Assembly (NCBI GenBank): GCA_023398815.1
Contig: JAEWRW010000047.1
Coordinates: 1 to 64,000 of the forward strand
Source: Bacillota bacterium
Lineage (GTDB): Bacteria; Bacillota; Clostridia; Christensenellales; UMGS416
Direction of reading: 5' to 3'
DNA: 64,000 nt
The first letter of the stretch is position 1, and the number at the start of each line of letters is the position of its first letter. Both the position numbers and the translations under genes were made by a program. Positions 15,292 to 22,584 of this stretch are shown here, in pieces. The notes beneath the pieces were generated by a model. It was given only the letters and a program-made list of their open reading frames with translations. It was not told where the DNA came from and ran no database searches.

Positions 15292-16959
15292 ATGGGCAAA
15301 TATGCCATTGGCGTGGATTTTGGCACCCAGTCCGGGCGGGCGGTGCTGGTGGAACTGGGAACGGCGAAGGAGCTGGCGGCGGCGGTACTGGCCTACCCCC
15401 ATGGGGTGATGGACGAGGCGCTGCCCGACGGCACACCCCTGCCGCCGGACTGGGCACTGCAGCACCCGGCTGATTACCTCGCGGTGCTGGAGTCAACCAT
15501 CCCCGCCGTGCTGCGGGACGGGGGCGTGGACCCGACCGACGTCATTGGCGTGGGCATCGACTTCACCGCCTGCACCATGCTGCCCACGACCGCCGACGGC
15601 ACGCCGCTGTGCCTGCTGCCCCAGTGGCAGCATAACCCCCACAGCTACATCAAGCTGTGGAAGCACCACGCCGCCCAGGACGAGGCCAACGACCTCAACG
15701 CCATCGCCAGCGAGCGGGGTGAGGGCTTTCTCAAGCGCTACGGCGGCAAGATTTCCTCCGAGTGGATGTTCCCCAAGGTTTGGCAGATCTTAAATGAAGC
15801 ACCGGACGTCTACGCCGCCGCCGACCGGTTTCTGGAGGCGACCGACTGGGTCATCTGGCAGCTGACCGGCCAGGAGCGCCGCAACTCCTGCACGGCGGGG
15901 TACAAGGCCATGTGGTCGCGCACCGAGGGCTATCCCTCCAACGATTTCTTCCACGCGCTGGACCCACGGCTGGAGCATGTGATTGAGGAGAAGTTCACCA
16001 CCGACATCTACCCCCAAGGGGCCAAGGCCGGCGAGGTGACCGCCGCCATGGCCGCGCGCACCGGTCTCAAAGCCGGCACCGCCGTAGCCGTGGCCAACGT
16101 GGACGCCCACGTCACCGTGCCGGCGGTGGGTATCACCGGCCCGGGCAAGCTTTTGATGATCATGGGCACCTCCACCTGCCACGTGCTGCTGGGGGAGGAG
16201 GAGAAGCTCGTTCCCGGCATGTGCGGCGTGGTGGTCGATGGTGTGCTGCCGGGCCTGCCGGGCTATGAGGCCGGGCAGAGCTGCGTAGGCGACCACTTTG
16301 AGTGGTTTGTGGAGAATTGCCTGCCCGCAGCCTACGAGCGGGAGGCCCAGGCCCGAGGCATCGGTGTGCACCAGCTGCTGACCGAGAAAGCCGCCGCCTT
16401 GAAGGTGGGCGAGAGCGGCCTTGTGGCCCTCGATTGGTGGAACGGCAACCGTTCGGTGCTGGTGGATGTGGATCTGACGGGCCTGCTCCTTGGCTGCACG
16501 CTGCTCACGAAGCCCGAGGAGATCTACCGCGCCCTCATTGAAGCCACGGCCTACGGCACCCGCATGATCGTGGACAACTTTAAGCGGAGCGGTGTGGATG
16601 TGACCGAACTCTATGCCGCCGGTGGCATCGCACAGAAAAATGAACTGATGATGCAGATCTACGCCGACGTCACCAACATGGAGATCCGCATTGCCCAGTC
16701 GGCCCAGGCGCCGGCGGTGGGTTCGGCCATGTTTGCCGCCGTGGCCGCCGGCGCGGCCCGTGGGGGTTATGACGACATTGTGGACGCCGCGCGGGAGATG
16801 GGCCGCGTCATGGATCGGGTGTACCGGCCCATCCCGGCCAACGTCGCCCTGTATGAGCGCCTCTATGCCGAGTATGTGACGCTGCACGACACCTTTGGCC
16901 GCGGCACCAACGACGTGATGAAGCGCCTGAAGGCCCTGCGGGAGGAGCAGAAGGCGTAG
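15292..16959 (+). CDS. araB: ribulokinase
   Basis: FGGY-family kinase that phosphorylates L-ribulose to L-ribulose 5-phosphate. 555 residues, the usual AraB length. N-terminal phosphate-binding loop GVDFGTQSGRAVLVELG, FTACTMLPTTADGTPLC, the substrate-region QWQHNPHSYIKLWKHHAAQ and the C-terminal ATP-site segment YAAGGIAQKNELMMQIYADV are diagnostic. ATG 15292 follows GAGGAGGG by about 6 bases. No araA, araD or arabinose transporter is nearby, so either those genes are elsewhere or the kinase serves a different ketopentose. A dispersed structured element lies just downstream. Confidence 0.95.
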   Translation: MGKYAIGVDFGTQSGRAVLVELGTAKELAAAVLAYPHGVMDEALPDGTPLPPDWALQHPADYLAVLESTIPAVLRDGGVDPTDVIGVGIDFTACTMLPTTADGTPLCLLPQWQHNPHSYIKLWKHHAAQDEANDLNAIASERGEGFLKRYGGKISSEWMFPKVWQILNEAPDVYAAADRFLEATDWVIWQLTGQERRNSCTAGYKAMWSRTEGYPSNDFFHALDPRLEHVIEEKFTTDIYPQGAKAGEVTAAMAARTGLKAGTAVAVANVDAHVTVPAVGITGPGKLLMIMGTSTCHVLLGEEEKLVPGMCGVVVDGVLPGLPGYEAGQSCVGDHFEWFVENCLPAAYEREAQARGIGVHQLLTEKAAALKVGESGLVALDWWNGNRSVLVDVDLTGLLLGCTLLTKPEEIYRALIEATAYGTRMIVDNFKRSGVDVTELYAAGGIAQKNELMMQIYADVTNMEIRIAQSAQAPAVGSAMFAAVAAGAARGGYDDIVDAAREMGRVMDRVYRPIPANVALYERLYAEYVTLHDTFGRGTNDVMKRLKALREEQKA

Positions 16960-16995
16960 ACTGAGTGCTCACCCAAATGGGAGCGAAGGAACAGC

Positions 16996-17272
16996 ACACT
17001 GAACCGGAACGAATGAATTTGTTCCGGTTCAGTGTGTCAACAACCAATAGAACAAACAGAGGGTGCCGAACCTCCCGCCGATTCATTCGGCGGGAGGAAA
17101 GGAAGGACCAGTGTGAGCAGAAAAGAAAACCCGCTTGCTAGCGCAACGTACCCTTAGAAGTTCGCATGAGAGTTACAGTTTGTGATCGGTCGGCGACATG
17201 TGCGGCGACCGATTTTAGCAATATTAAGAACAAGCTGTCTGAATCGTGGACGTCGCAACAGCGGCGGACACG
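16996..17272 (+). repeat. dispersed structured element, copy R1 (candidate ncRNA)
   Basis: P1: 15-bp perfect stem 16996-17010 / 17021-17035. P2: CCTCCCGCCGA (17071-17081), TTCAT loop, TCGGCGGGAGG (17087-17097). P3: ATCGGTCG (17185-17192), loop GCGACATGTGCGG, CGACCGAT (17206-17213). P4: 17245-17256 / 17261-17272 around AACA. Between P2 and P3 the string AACGTACCC and CGCATGAG are shared with R2 and R3. It fills the gap between the convergent araB and diguanylate cyclase genes. Confidence 0.75.
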
Positions 17273-17273
17273 A

Positions 17274-17331
17274 CAGGCTGTCGACTTTGTCGACAGCCTG
17301 AATCGGAACGAATTCGTTCCGGTTCTTTTTT
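17274..17331 (-). terminator. double hairpin terminating the diguanylate cyclase gene
   Basis: CAGGCTGTCGAC TTT GTCGACAGCCTG (17274-17300) and GAATCGGAACG / CGTTCCGGTTC (17300-17325) followed on the plus strand by six T (17326-17331), which overlap the end of the minus-strand gene. The second hairpin resembles P1 of the element at 16996, so the element is bracketed by related stems. On the plus strand it can end araB or element transcripts. Confidence 0.6.
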
Positions 17332-18883
17332 AGCCCTTCGCCGCCTGTCGCTCATACACCGTGACACGGTTGCGTCCGTCGTCCTTGGATTGGTAGAGCG
17401 CCTTGTCAGCCAGTTGCATCAGGTGGTCCAACCCTTGCCGTGGCTCCGTTTTCTTGGCCACGCCGATGCTGACGGTGACATGGAAGGGTTGGCTCTGGTG
17501 GATGTATTCCTGGCGTTGCACGCTGCGCAGTAGGGCATCCACCGTTGCCTTCACCGTGGCATCGTCCAACCCGCACAGCAGAACGCCGAATTCCTCGCCC
17601 CCGAGCCGCGCGATGAGGCTCCCCGGGGGTAGGGTCTGCCGCAGCAGCGCGCCGAAGGTACGAATGACCAGGTCACCTGCCCGGTGCCCCATCCTGTCAT
17701 TTACCCGCTTGAAGTGATCCAAGTCCATCATGAGCAGGGTGATGGGGGTGGCGCTCTCTTCGGCCCCCTTCAGCCTTTGGTTGCCAAGTTGTTGGAAAGC
17801 CCTGCGATTGTAAAGGCCGCTGAGGTCGTCCATCATGGCCTGACGCTGCAAGTTGCGGTTGAGCTCGTAGGTTTCCGTCACATCCCGTATGGTGCGGATG
17901 AACCCATGGGAGATATGATGCCCGTCGATGCTCTTGCTGCTGACCTCGTAATGCCGCTCCTGCCCGTCGATGTCCAGCTGGACGGTGGAGGTACCGTCGC
18001 TCTCCAGGCTCTGCAGGAAGGTGGGGTGGCTCTGGAACAGGGAGTCCAGGTACCCGCCGGAGAGTGGCAGGCCCAGTTTTGCCAAGAGTTGCTTGGCACT
18101 CTTGTTGCAGTCGATAATCTTGTTTTGAACGGTGACCAGGAAAATGGCGTCGTGGCTGGCGTCAAAGGCATTGCTGCGAGCCAGTGACTTGGACTCCAAA
18201 AAGTCGTAACGCAGAATGGCCCAAATGATGGACAATGTCGTGGCGGGCAGGCACAGGGCCATATAATCGATGATTAGCCCACCTGGGTTGACAAAGGAGA
18301 GGATGAGCCCGCCCACCGCGACCAGGGAAGCGACGACCATCAGAGTGATTTTTCCCGCGTTTCCATTGCGGTTTCGGATGGCGTCATGGATCAGCAACCC
18401 CAGGGTGACCAGAATCATGGCCATGGAATGGGCCGTCTGTACGTATGTCCAAGGCCCGGGGATTCGGTTCAGCACCGGCCGCCCTCCCTCCTGCACAAAG
18501 ACGAGGGCGGAAAAGTAGAGATGATGGGCTTCGTTGGTGAAGCGAAAGACCAGCGTCAGGAACGGGATGACGTAGATAAGCGCATAGAGCAGAACCTTGT
18601 GCCGGGCGAAGTGCCCAGTATACATGAGTCCTACCGTTAGCCACAGGGCCGAGATGAAGGGGATGCCCAGGTACTCCACGCCGTTCCAAATCAGCACCTG
18701 CGCCTCACTCGTGGCGTTCAGTTCCATCGTGTAGCCAAAGATGTAGGCGCAGATGGCGAGGCACAACAGCACGGCAGCTCGGGCGTAGTTGGAACCGTTG
18801 AGGGAACGGATCTGCGACGTCCAGTAGACCACCGCCACGATCATGATGAAAAAATAGACGCTTGCGATGTTTATATAGAGCAT
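17330..18883 (-). CDS. membrane diguanylate cyclase (7TM-PAS-GGDEF)
   Basis: Predicted enzyme making cyclic di-GMP from two GTP, 517 residues. Residues 1-225 hold about seven membrane helices resembling the histidine-kinase N-terminal 7TM sensor region. A PAS domain follows (about 230-345, with DASHDAIFLVTVQNKIIDCN and FIRTIRDVTE). The GGDEF domain occupies the rest: DDLSGLYNRRAF, MDLDHFKRVND and the active-site GGEEF. No RxxD inhibitory site is seen five residues ahead of GGEEF (the residues there are PGSLIAR), so product inhibition at that site is probably missing. ATG 18883 has GAGG about 7 bases upstream. No partner gene is adjacent. Confidence 0.88.
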   Translation of the reverse strand: MLYINIASVYFFIMIVAVVYWTSQIRSLNGSNYARAAVLLCLAICAYIFGYTMELNATSEAQVLIWNGVEYLGIPFISALWLTVGLMYTGHFARHKVLLYALIYVIPFLTLVFRFTNEAHHLYFSALVFVQEGGRPVLNRIPGPWTYVQTAHSMAMILVTLGLLIHDAIRNRNGNAGKITLMVVASLVAVGGLILSFVNPGGLIIDYMALCLPATTLSIIWAILRYDFLESKSLARSNAFDASHDAIFLVTVQNKIIDCNKSAKQLLAKLGLPLSGGYLDSLFQSHPTFLQSLESDGTSTVQLDIDGQERHYEVSSKSIDGHHISHGFIRTIRDVTETYELNRNLQRQAMMDDLSGLYNRRAFQQLGNQRLKGAEESATPITLLMMDLDHFKRVNDRMGHRAGDLVIRTFGALLRQTLPPGSLIARLGGEEFGVLLCGLDDATVKATVDALLRSVQRQEYIHQSQPFHVTVSIGVAKKTEPRQGLDHLMQLADKALYQSKDDGRNRVTVYERQAAKG

Positions 18884-19265
18884 CGGGGTACCTCATTCTT
18901 TTCGGGTTGTTCAGCCCATGCACGAGGGATCGCCTAAAAGGGATGGATGCGGCACGGCAGCAAGTGAAAGGTCTGCCTGCATTGCGATTCGCCGTCCATG
19001 TCATTGGACAACCCCGCACAAGTGCTTCCAGTGGTGCGGGAGAAATAGGTGCAAGTTGCGTTTCCTGACCATTGGATGGGTTATATGCACTATTGTAACA
19101 GATTCTAGGATGATTGGTAGTCCCTTCGTACCGCTGTTAGCGTTAGTGGGTTTTTCTTGCCGCTATACGGCTACACCTGCCAAACACTGGTTGCCGTGCA
19201 TTGTGCGGTTCAACGAGGTGGGGGACGTCTGGCCAATTCCGCTGTGTTTGTTGGATCGGATGGGT

Positions 19266-19271
19266 TATAAT
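19266..19271 (+). promoter_or_regulatory. -10 box ahead of the PhnP-like gene
   Basis: TATAAT 51 bases before the start codon; no good -35 at 17 bases. The preceding 18884-19250 interval contains no gene, and I see no other clear feature in it beyond likely promoters. Confidence 0.45.
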
Positions 19272-19321
19272 GGGACGAAAAGGCCCCGGAGGGGACCCGA
19301 CACAAAAAACGGGAGGCGCTT

Positions 19322-20134
19322 ATGAAACTGCAGTATCTGGGCACCGCGGCGGCGGAGGGGATCCCCGGCATTTTCTGCCGGTGTGAGGTGTGCCAAAAGG
19401 CCCGCGCGCTGGGTGGCAAAGACCTGCGCCGTCGGTCCGGCGCATTTCTGGATGATCGGCTGCTCATCGATGTGCCGCCGGATCTCTACGCGGCGTCGCT
19501 GGCACTGGGCATTGACCTGTCGGTGGTGGAGGACATCCTGGTGACCCACGTGCACCGCGATCATTTCTACCTGCAGGAGCTCGATGACTACGCGCCCATG
19601 TTCGCCCACCGTAAGGGCGTGCCCGCAGTGCGCCTCCATGGCAGTGAAACGGTGAGGGACGACTTCCGGCGGGAATATGACGCGCGGCTCGACGGCCTGG
19701 TGGAGCCGATGGTCGTCCACCCCTACCGCGCGGTGGAGATCGCCGGTTACACCGTGACGCCGCTGCGCGCCAGCCACGGTGCGGGCGTCAGCCTCATCTA
19801 CGCCATCGAGGGCGGTGGCAAACGGCTGCTCTATGCCAACGACACTGGCTTCCCCACGGAGGACGTGTGGGAGCACCTGAAGGGTATGCGGTTTGACCTC
19901 GTCAGTATGGATTGCACCAGCCTGGCCGGCCCCTGGTACGACAGCCACATGAACATCGATGGAAACCTCAAAATGCGGCAGCGCCTGCTTGAGATGGGCT
20001 CGGCCGATGAAAAAACGGTGTTCGTGGCAACACACTTCTCCCACAATGGGGGGCTGCTGCACGACGAGATCGTGGCGCGGTTTGCCGATGTGGGCGTTCG
20101 GGTGGCCTACGACGGCTACACGGTGGAGGTATGA
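19322..20134 (+). CDS. metallo-beta-lactamase-fold hydrolase, PhnP-like
   Basis: 270-residue metal-dependent hydrolase. N-terminal GTAAAEGIPGIFCRCEVCQKAR matches the PhnP-like branch, which carries a structural zinc site with CxC...C. The catalytic metal motif is THVHRDHFY (an HxHxDH-type motif), followed by the later ligands SHG and ANDTGFP, and a final HFSHNGG. PhnP hydrolyses cyclic phosphates such as ribosyl 1,2-cyclic phosphate; without phosphonate genes nearby the substrate here is unknown. ATG 19322 follows GGGAGG. It overlaps the Nudix gene by four bases (ATGA), so the two are co-translated. Confidence 0.85.
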   Translation: MKLQYLGTAAAEGIPGIFCRCEVCQKARALGGKDLRRRSGAFLDDRLLIDVPPDLYAASLALGIDLSVVEDILVTHVHRDHFYLQELDDYAPMFAHRKGVPAVRLHGSETVRDDFRREYDARLDGLVEPMVVHPYRAVEIAGYTVTPLRASHGAGVSLIYAIEGGGKRLLYANDTGFPTEDVWEHLKGMRFDLVSMDCTSLAGPWYDSHMNIDGNLKMRQRLLEMGSADEKTVFVATHFSHNGGLLHDEIVARFADVGVRVAYDGYTVEV

Positions 20135-20589
20135 GCTACGTCAGTGACATCCGCGCCAAGGTGGGCCACGCGCCGCTGTTGCTGCCCGGGGCCAGCGTCA
20201 TCGTGCGGCGGGGGGACGAGGTGCTGCTGATGCGGCGCAGCGACACCGGTGACTGGACTTACCACGGCGGCTGCTTGGAGCCAGGAGAGACGCTGGAGGA
20301 AGCAGCCGCGCGGGAGTTGCGCGAGGAATCGGGGCTTATAGCCCGGCGGCTCACGCTGGTGGGTGTGTTTGCCGGACCGCGCCAGCACGTTATTTACCCC
20401 AACGGCGACGAGGTCTACTACACCGATACACTCTTTGAGTGCACGGAGTTTGAGGGCGAGCCCATGGAGAGCAACGACGAGGTGCTGGAGCAGCGGTGGT
20501 TCCCGCTCGCGGCCCTGCCGGCCAACACCGCACCTTCCGGCGCCCAGCAGCTGGAGCATTACCTGCAGTACGCGTTGCAGCGCCGGTGA
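20131..20589 (+). CDS. Nudix hydrolase
   Basis: Hydrolyses nucleoside-diphosphate-linked compounds, 152 residues. The Nudix box is complete: it starts GGCLEPGETLEEAAAREL and closes REESGL, with all conserved glutamates. The sequence GASVIVRRGDEVLLMRR forms the first strand and DTLFECTEF with a downstream EVLEQRWFPL completes the fold. The start overlaps the stop of the PhnP-like gene in an ATGA, showing coupled translation, so the pair may act in one clean-up pathway (for example damaged nucleotides). The substrate cannot be predicted from the box alone. Confidence 0.9.
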   Translation: MSYVSDIRAKVGHAPLLLPGASVIVRRGDEVLLMRRSDTGDWTYHGGCLEPGETLEEAAARELREESGLIARRLTLVGVFAGPRQHVIYPNGDEVYYTDTLFECTEFEGEPMESNDEVLEQRWFPLAALPANTAPSGAQQLEHYLQYALQRR

Positions 20590-20676
20590 CGCCGCCCGCC
20601 AGTGCGGTGCCGGCTCTTTACATCGCCGCCGAATTCTGTTACCATACTACCATTCCAACAAGGAGGACAACGAGGA

Positions 20677-20694
20677 GTGAAGATCCGCGCGTAA
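20677..20694 (+). CDS. possible 5-residue leader peptide upstream of the ABC-F gene
   Basis: GTG AAG ATC CGC GCG TAA, encoding MKIRA, preceded by AAGGAGG (20660-20666) at a 10-base distance. Very short leader peptides are known upstream of antibiotic-resistance ABC-F and erm genes, where ribosome stalling on the peptide controls downstream folding. Here the strong Shine-Dalgarno and the attenuator that follows are the only support; it could be chance. Confidence 0.4.
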   Translation: MKIRA

Positions 20695-20745
20695 TCGGCC
20701 AGAACATCGAACCCACCGCCATTGGCTGTGGGGAGGACTGTTTTG

Positions 20746-20836
20746 CCGGAAGCGCGCCGTTGTACTCCATCCGTTGGGTCAACAGGTCTATTTTGCGCTT
20801 CCGGTGGGGAGAAATCCTCGAGGAGGCGCATTTTTT
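20746..20836 (+). promoter_or_regulatory. attenuator of the ABC-F gene
   Basis: Two mutually exclusive stems share GCGCTTCC. Antiterminator: CCGGAAGCGC (20746-20755) with GCGCTTCCGG (20795-20804), 10 bp. Terminator: TGCGCTTCC (20794-20802) with GGAGGCGCA (20822-20830), 9 bp, followed by TTTTTT (20831-20836) directly before the ATG. The terminator 3' arm contains the gene's own Shine-Dalgarno, so folding would also block translation. Confidence 0.7.
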
Positions 20837-22450
20837 ATGTTAGTGATCAAGGCACAAAAACTGCTGGTCGAGTTTGGCCAGCGCACCCTGTTTTCCATCG
20901 ATGAACTGGAGCTGCACAGCGGCGACCGCTTGGGGTTGGTGGGCCGCAATGGCGAGGGCAAGACCACGCTTTTGAATGTCCTCTCCGGCTTTGCCGAGCC
21001 CACCGCCGGCACGGTGCAGACGCTGGCCCCGGTCGCCGTCATCCCGCAGTTTGCCGATGACGCCGACACCACCGGCGTGCTGGCCCGCCAGCGGGAGCTG
21101 TGGGGCATCCCCGAGCAAGCCATGAGCGGCGGGGAGAAGACTCGGCTGCTCATTGCCCGCGCTCTGGGGCGGGAGAGCGGCGCGCTCTTCTGCGACGAGC
21201 CGACCTCCAACCTCGACGCCGAGGGTGTGGAACGGCTGGAGCAGGAGCTTCTGCAATACGACGGGGCACTGGTCGTCGTGTCCCACGACCGGGCGCTGCT
21301 TGATAAACTCTGTGACCGCGTGTGGGAACTGGAGGACGGCAAGCTGACGGTGTACCGGGGCAACTGGACGGCCTACCGCCAGCAAAAGGAGCACAAGCGC
21401 CAACGGGCCTGGCAGGAGTACGAACAGTATGTGGACCAGCGCGACCACCTGACCGAGGCCGTGCGGGGTGCCATGCAAAAGAGCAAGTCCGTGCGCAAGG
21501 CCCCCAAACGCATGGGCAACTCCGAGGCGCGGCTTCACCGGCGGGAGGCCACCGAGATCTCCCAAAAGCTGGCGCGCAGCGCCCACACCATTGAGACGCG
21601 GCTGGAAAAGCTGGAGCGCAAGGACAAGCCGCGGGAGGATGCCCGGGTGCGCATGGCGGGCAGCGCCGCCGATGGCCCCGGCGGCCGCGTGGCCCTGCGG
21701 GTGGAGGATCTGCGCTTCGCCTACCCCGGCGGGCCACAGGTGCTGCGGGGCGTCAGCTTTGAGGTGCCCACAGGTGCGCGGCTGGCGGTGACAGGCCCCA
21801 ACGGCGCGGGCAAAACCACGTTGCTCAATTGCATCGCCCGGGGCGACGCGGGTGTGCGCCCGGCCCCGGCGGTGCGGCTCGCCTACTTCAGGCAGGACCT
21901 GGCGCTGCTGCGCGACGACCACACCGTGCTGGAGAACGTGATGGACGGCGCGGCGGTGCCGGTGCAGACGGCGCGCAACATGCTGGCACGGGTACTGCTG
22001 CCGGCGGAAGCCACGGGCAAGAGGGCAGAGGTGCTCTCTGGCGGGGAGCGGGCCAAGGCGTCGCTGGTGAAGCTGCTGGCCTCTCAAGCGAACCTCCTGC
22101 TGCTCGATGAGCCCACCAACTTCCTGGATGTCTATGCTCTGGAGGGGTTGGAGGATCTGATGGAGCAATTTCCGGGTACGGTGCTCTTTGTCAGCCACGA
22201 TCGGTACTTCACCGAGCGGGTGGCGACCGGCGTGCTGCGGCTCACTGATGGCGGACTGCAGGACGAGCGCAACCGGCCCAAGCCCACCCCCGCCATGACC
22301 CTCTCTGACGGGGAGCGGCTGCAGCTGACCCTGCGGCGCGACATGCTGCTCTCCCGCGTGTCCACCATGGGCGACGGGGCCGAGCGGGAGGCCCTGTTGG
22401 TGGAGTATCAAGCCCTGACCGAGCGGTTAAAGCAGAGCGGGCGCGGTTGA
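20837..22450 (+). CDS. ABC-F family ATPase, antibiotic-resistance-like
   Basis: Soluble protein with two ATPase domains and no membrane part, 537 residues; ABC-F proteins bind the ribosome, and a subgroup (Lsa, Vga, Sal, Msr types) dislodges antibiotics. Domain 1: Walker A GRNGEGKTT, signature MSGGE, Walker B LFCDEPTSNLD. Charged linker (about residues 180-290) with RQQKEHKRQRAWQEYEQY. Domain 2: GPNGAGKTT, LSGGE, LLLLDEPTNFLD, SHDRYF. The short first domain without a long Arm, plus the attenuated leader, favours the resistance-type subgroup; this is inference. ATG 20837 is 10 bases from AGGAGG. The recJ promoter overlaps its stop codon. Confidence 0.9.
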   Translation: MLVIKAQKLLVEFGQRTLFSIDELELHSGDRLGLVGRNGEGKTTLLNVLSGFAEPTAGTVQTLAPVAVIPQFADDADTTGVLARQRELWGIPEQAMSGGEKTRLLIARALGRESGALFCDEPTSNLDAEGVERLEQELLQYDGALVVVSHDRALLDKLCDRVWELEDGKLTVYRGNWTAYRQQKEHKRQRAWQEYEQYVDQRDHLTEAVRGAMQKSKSVRKAPKRMGNSEARLHRREATEISQKLARSAHTIETRLEKLERKDKPREDARVRMAGSAADGPGGRVALRVEDLRFAYPGGPQVLRGVSFEVPTGARLAVTGPNGAGKTTLLNCIARGDAGVRPAPAVRLAYFRQDLALLRDDHTVLENVMDGAAVPVQTARNMLARVLLPAEATGKRAEVLSGGERAKASLVKLLASQANLLLLDEPTNFLDVYALEGLEDLMEQFPGTVLFVSHDRYFTERVATGVLRLTDGGLQDERNRPKPTPAMTLSDGERLQLTLRRDMLLSRVSTMGDGAEREALLVEYQALTERLKQSGRG

Positions 22451-22475
22451 CGACGTCCCCGCCGAACCCTATACT
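22447..22475 (+). promoter_or_regulatory. recJ promoter
   Basis: TTGACG (22447-22452), 17-base spacer, TATACT (22470-22475). The -35 includes the TGA stop of the ABC-F gene. A CGCAGG / CCTGCG hairpin followed by TTTG lies in the leader (about 22519-22555). Confidence 0.78.
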
Positions 22476-22584
22476 GAGTACAACTTCGCGCATCCCCACG
22501 AGGGGGACGGGGCGGCAAGCGCAGGCCTTCCGCAAGGAGGGACCTGCGTTTGTGTACACCGGCGCGACGGATGGGGAGAGGAAC

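Noticed and set aside
20722..20904. 60-codon frame across the ABC-F leader and start as a leader protein
   Set aside because: It runs into the ABC-F gene in another frame with no family resemblance; the 5-codon frame at 20677 has the better ribosome site.
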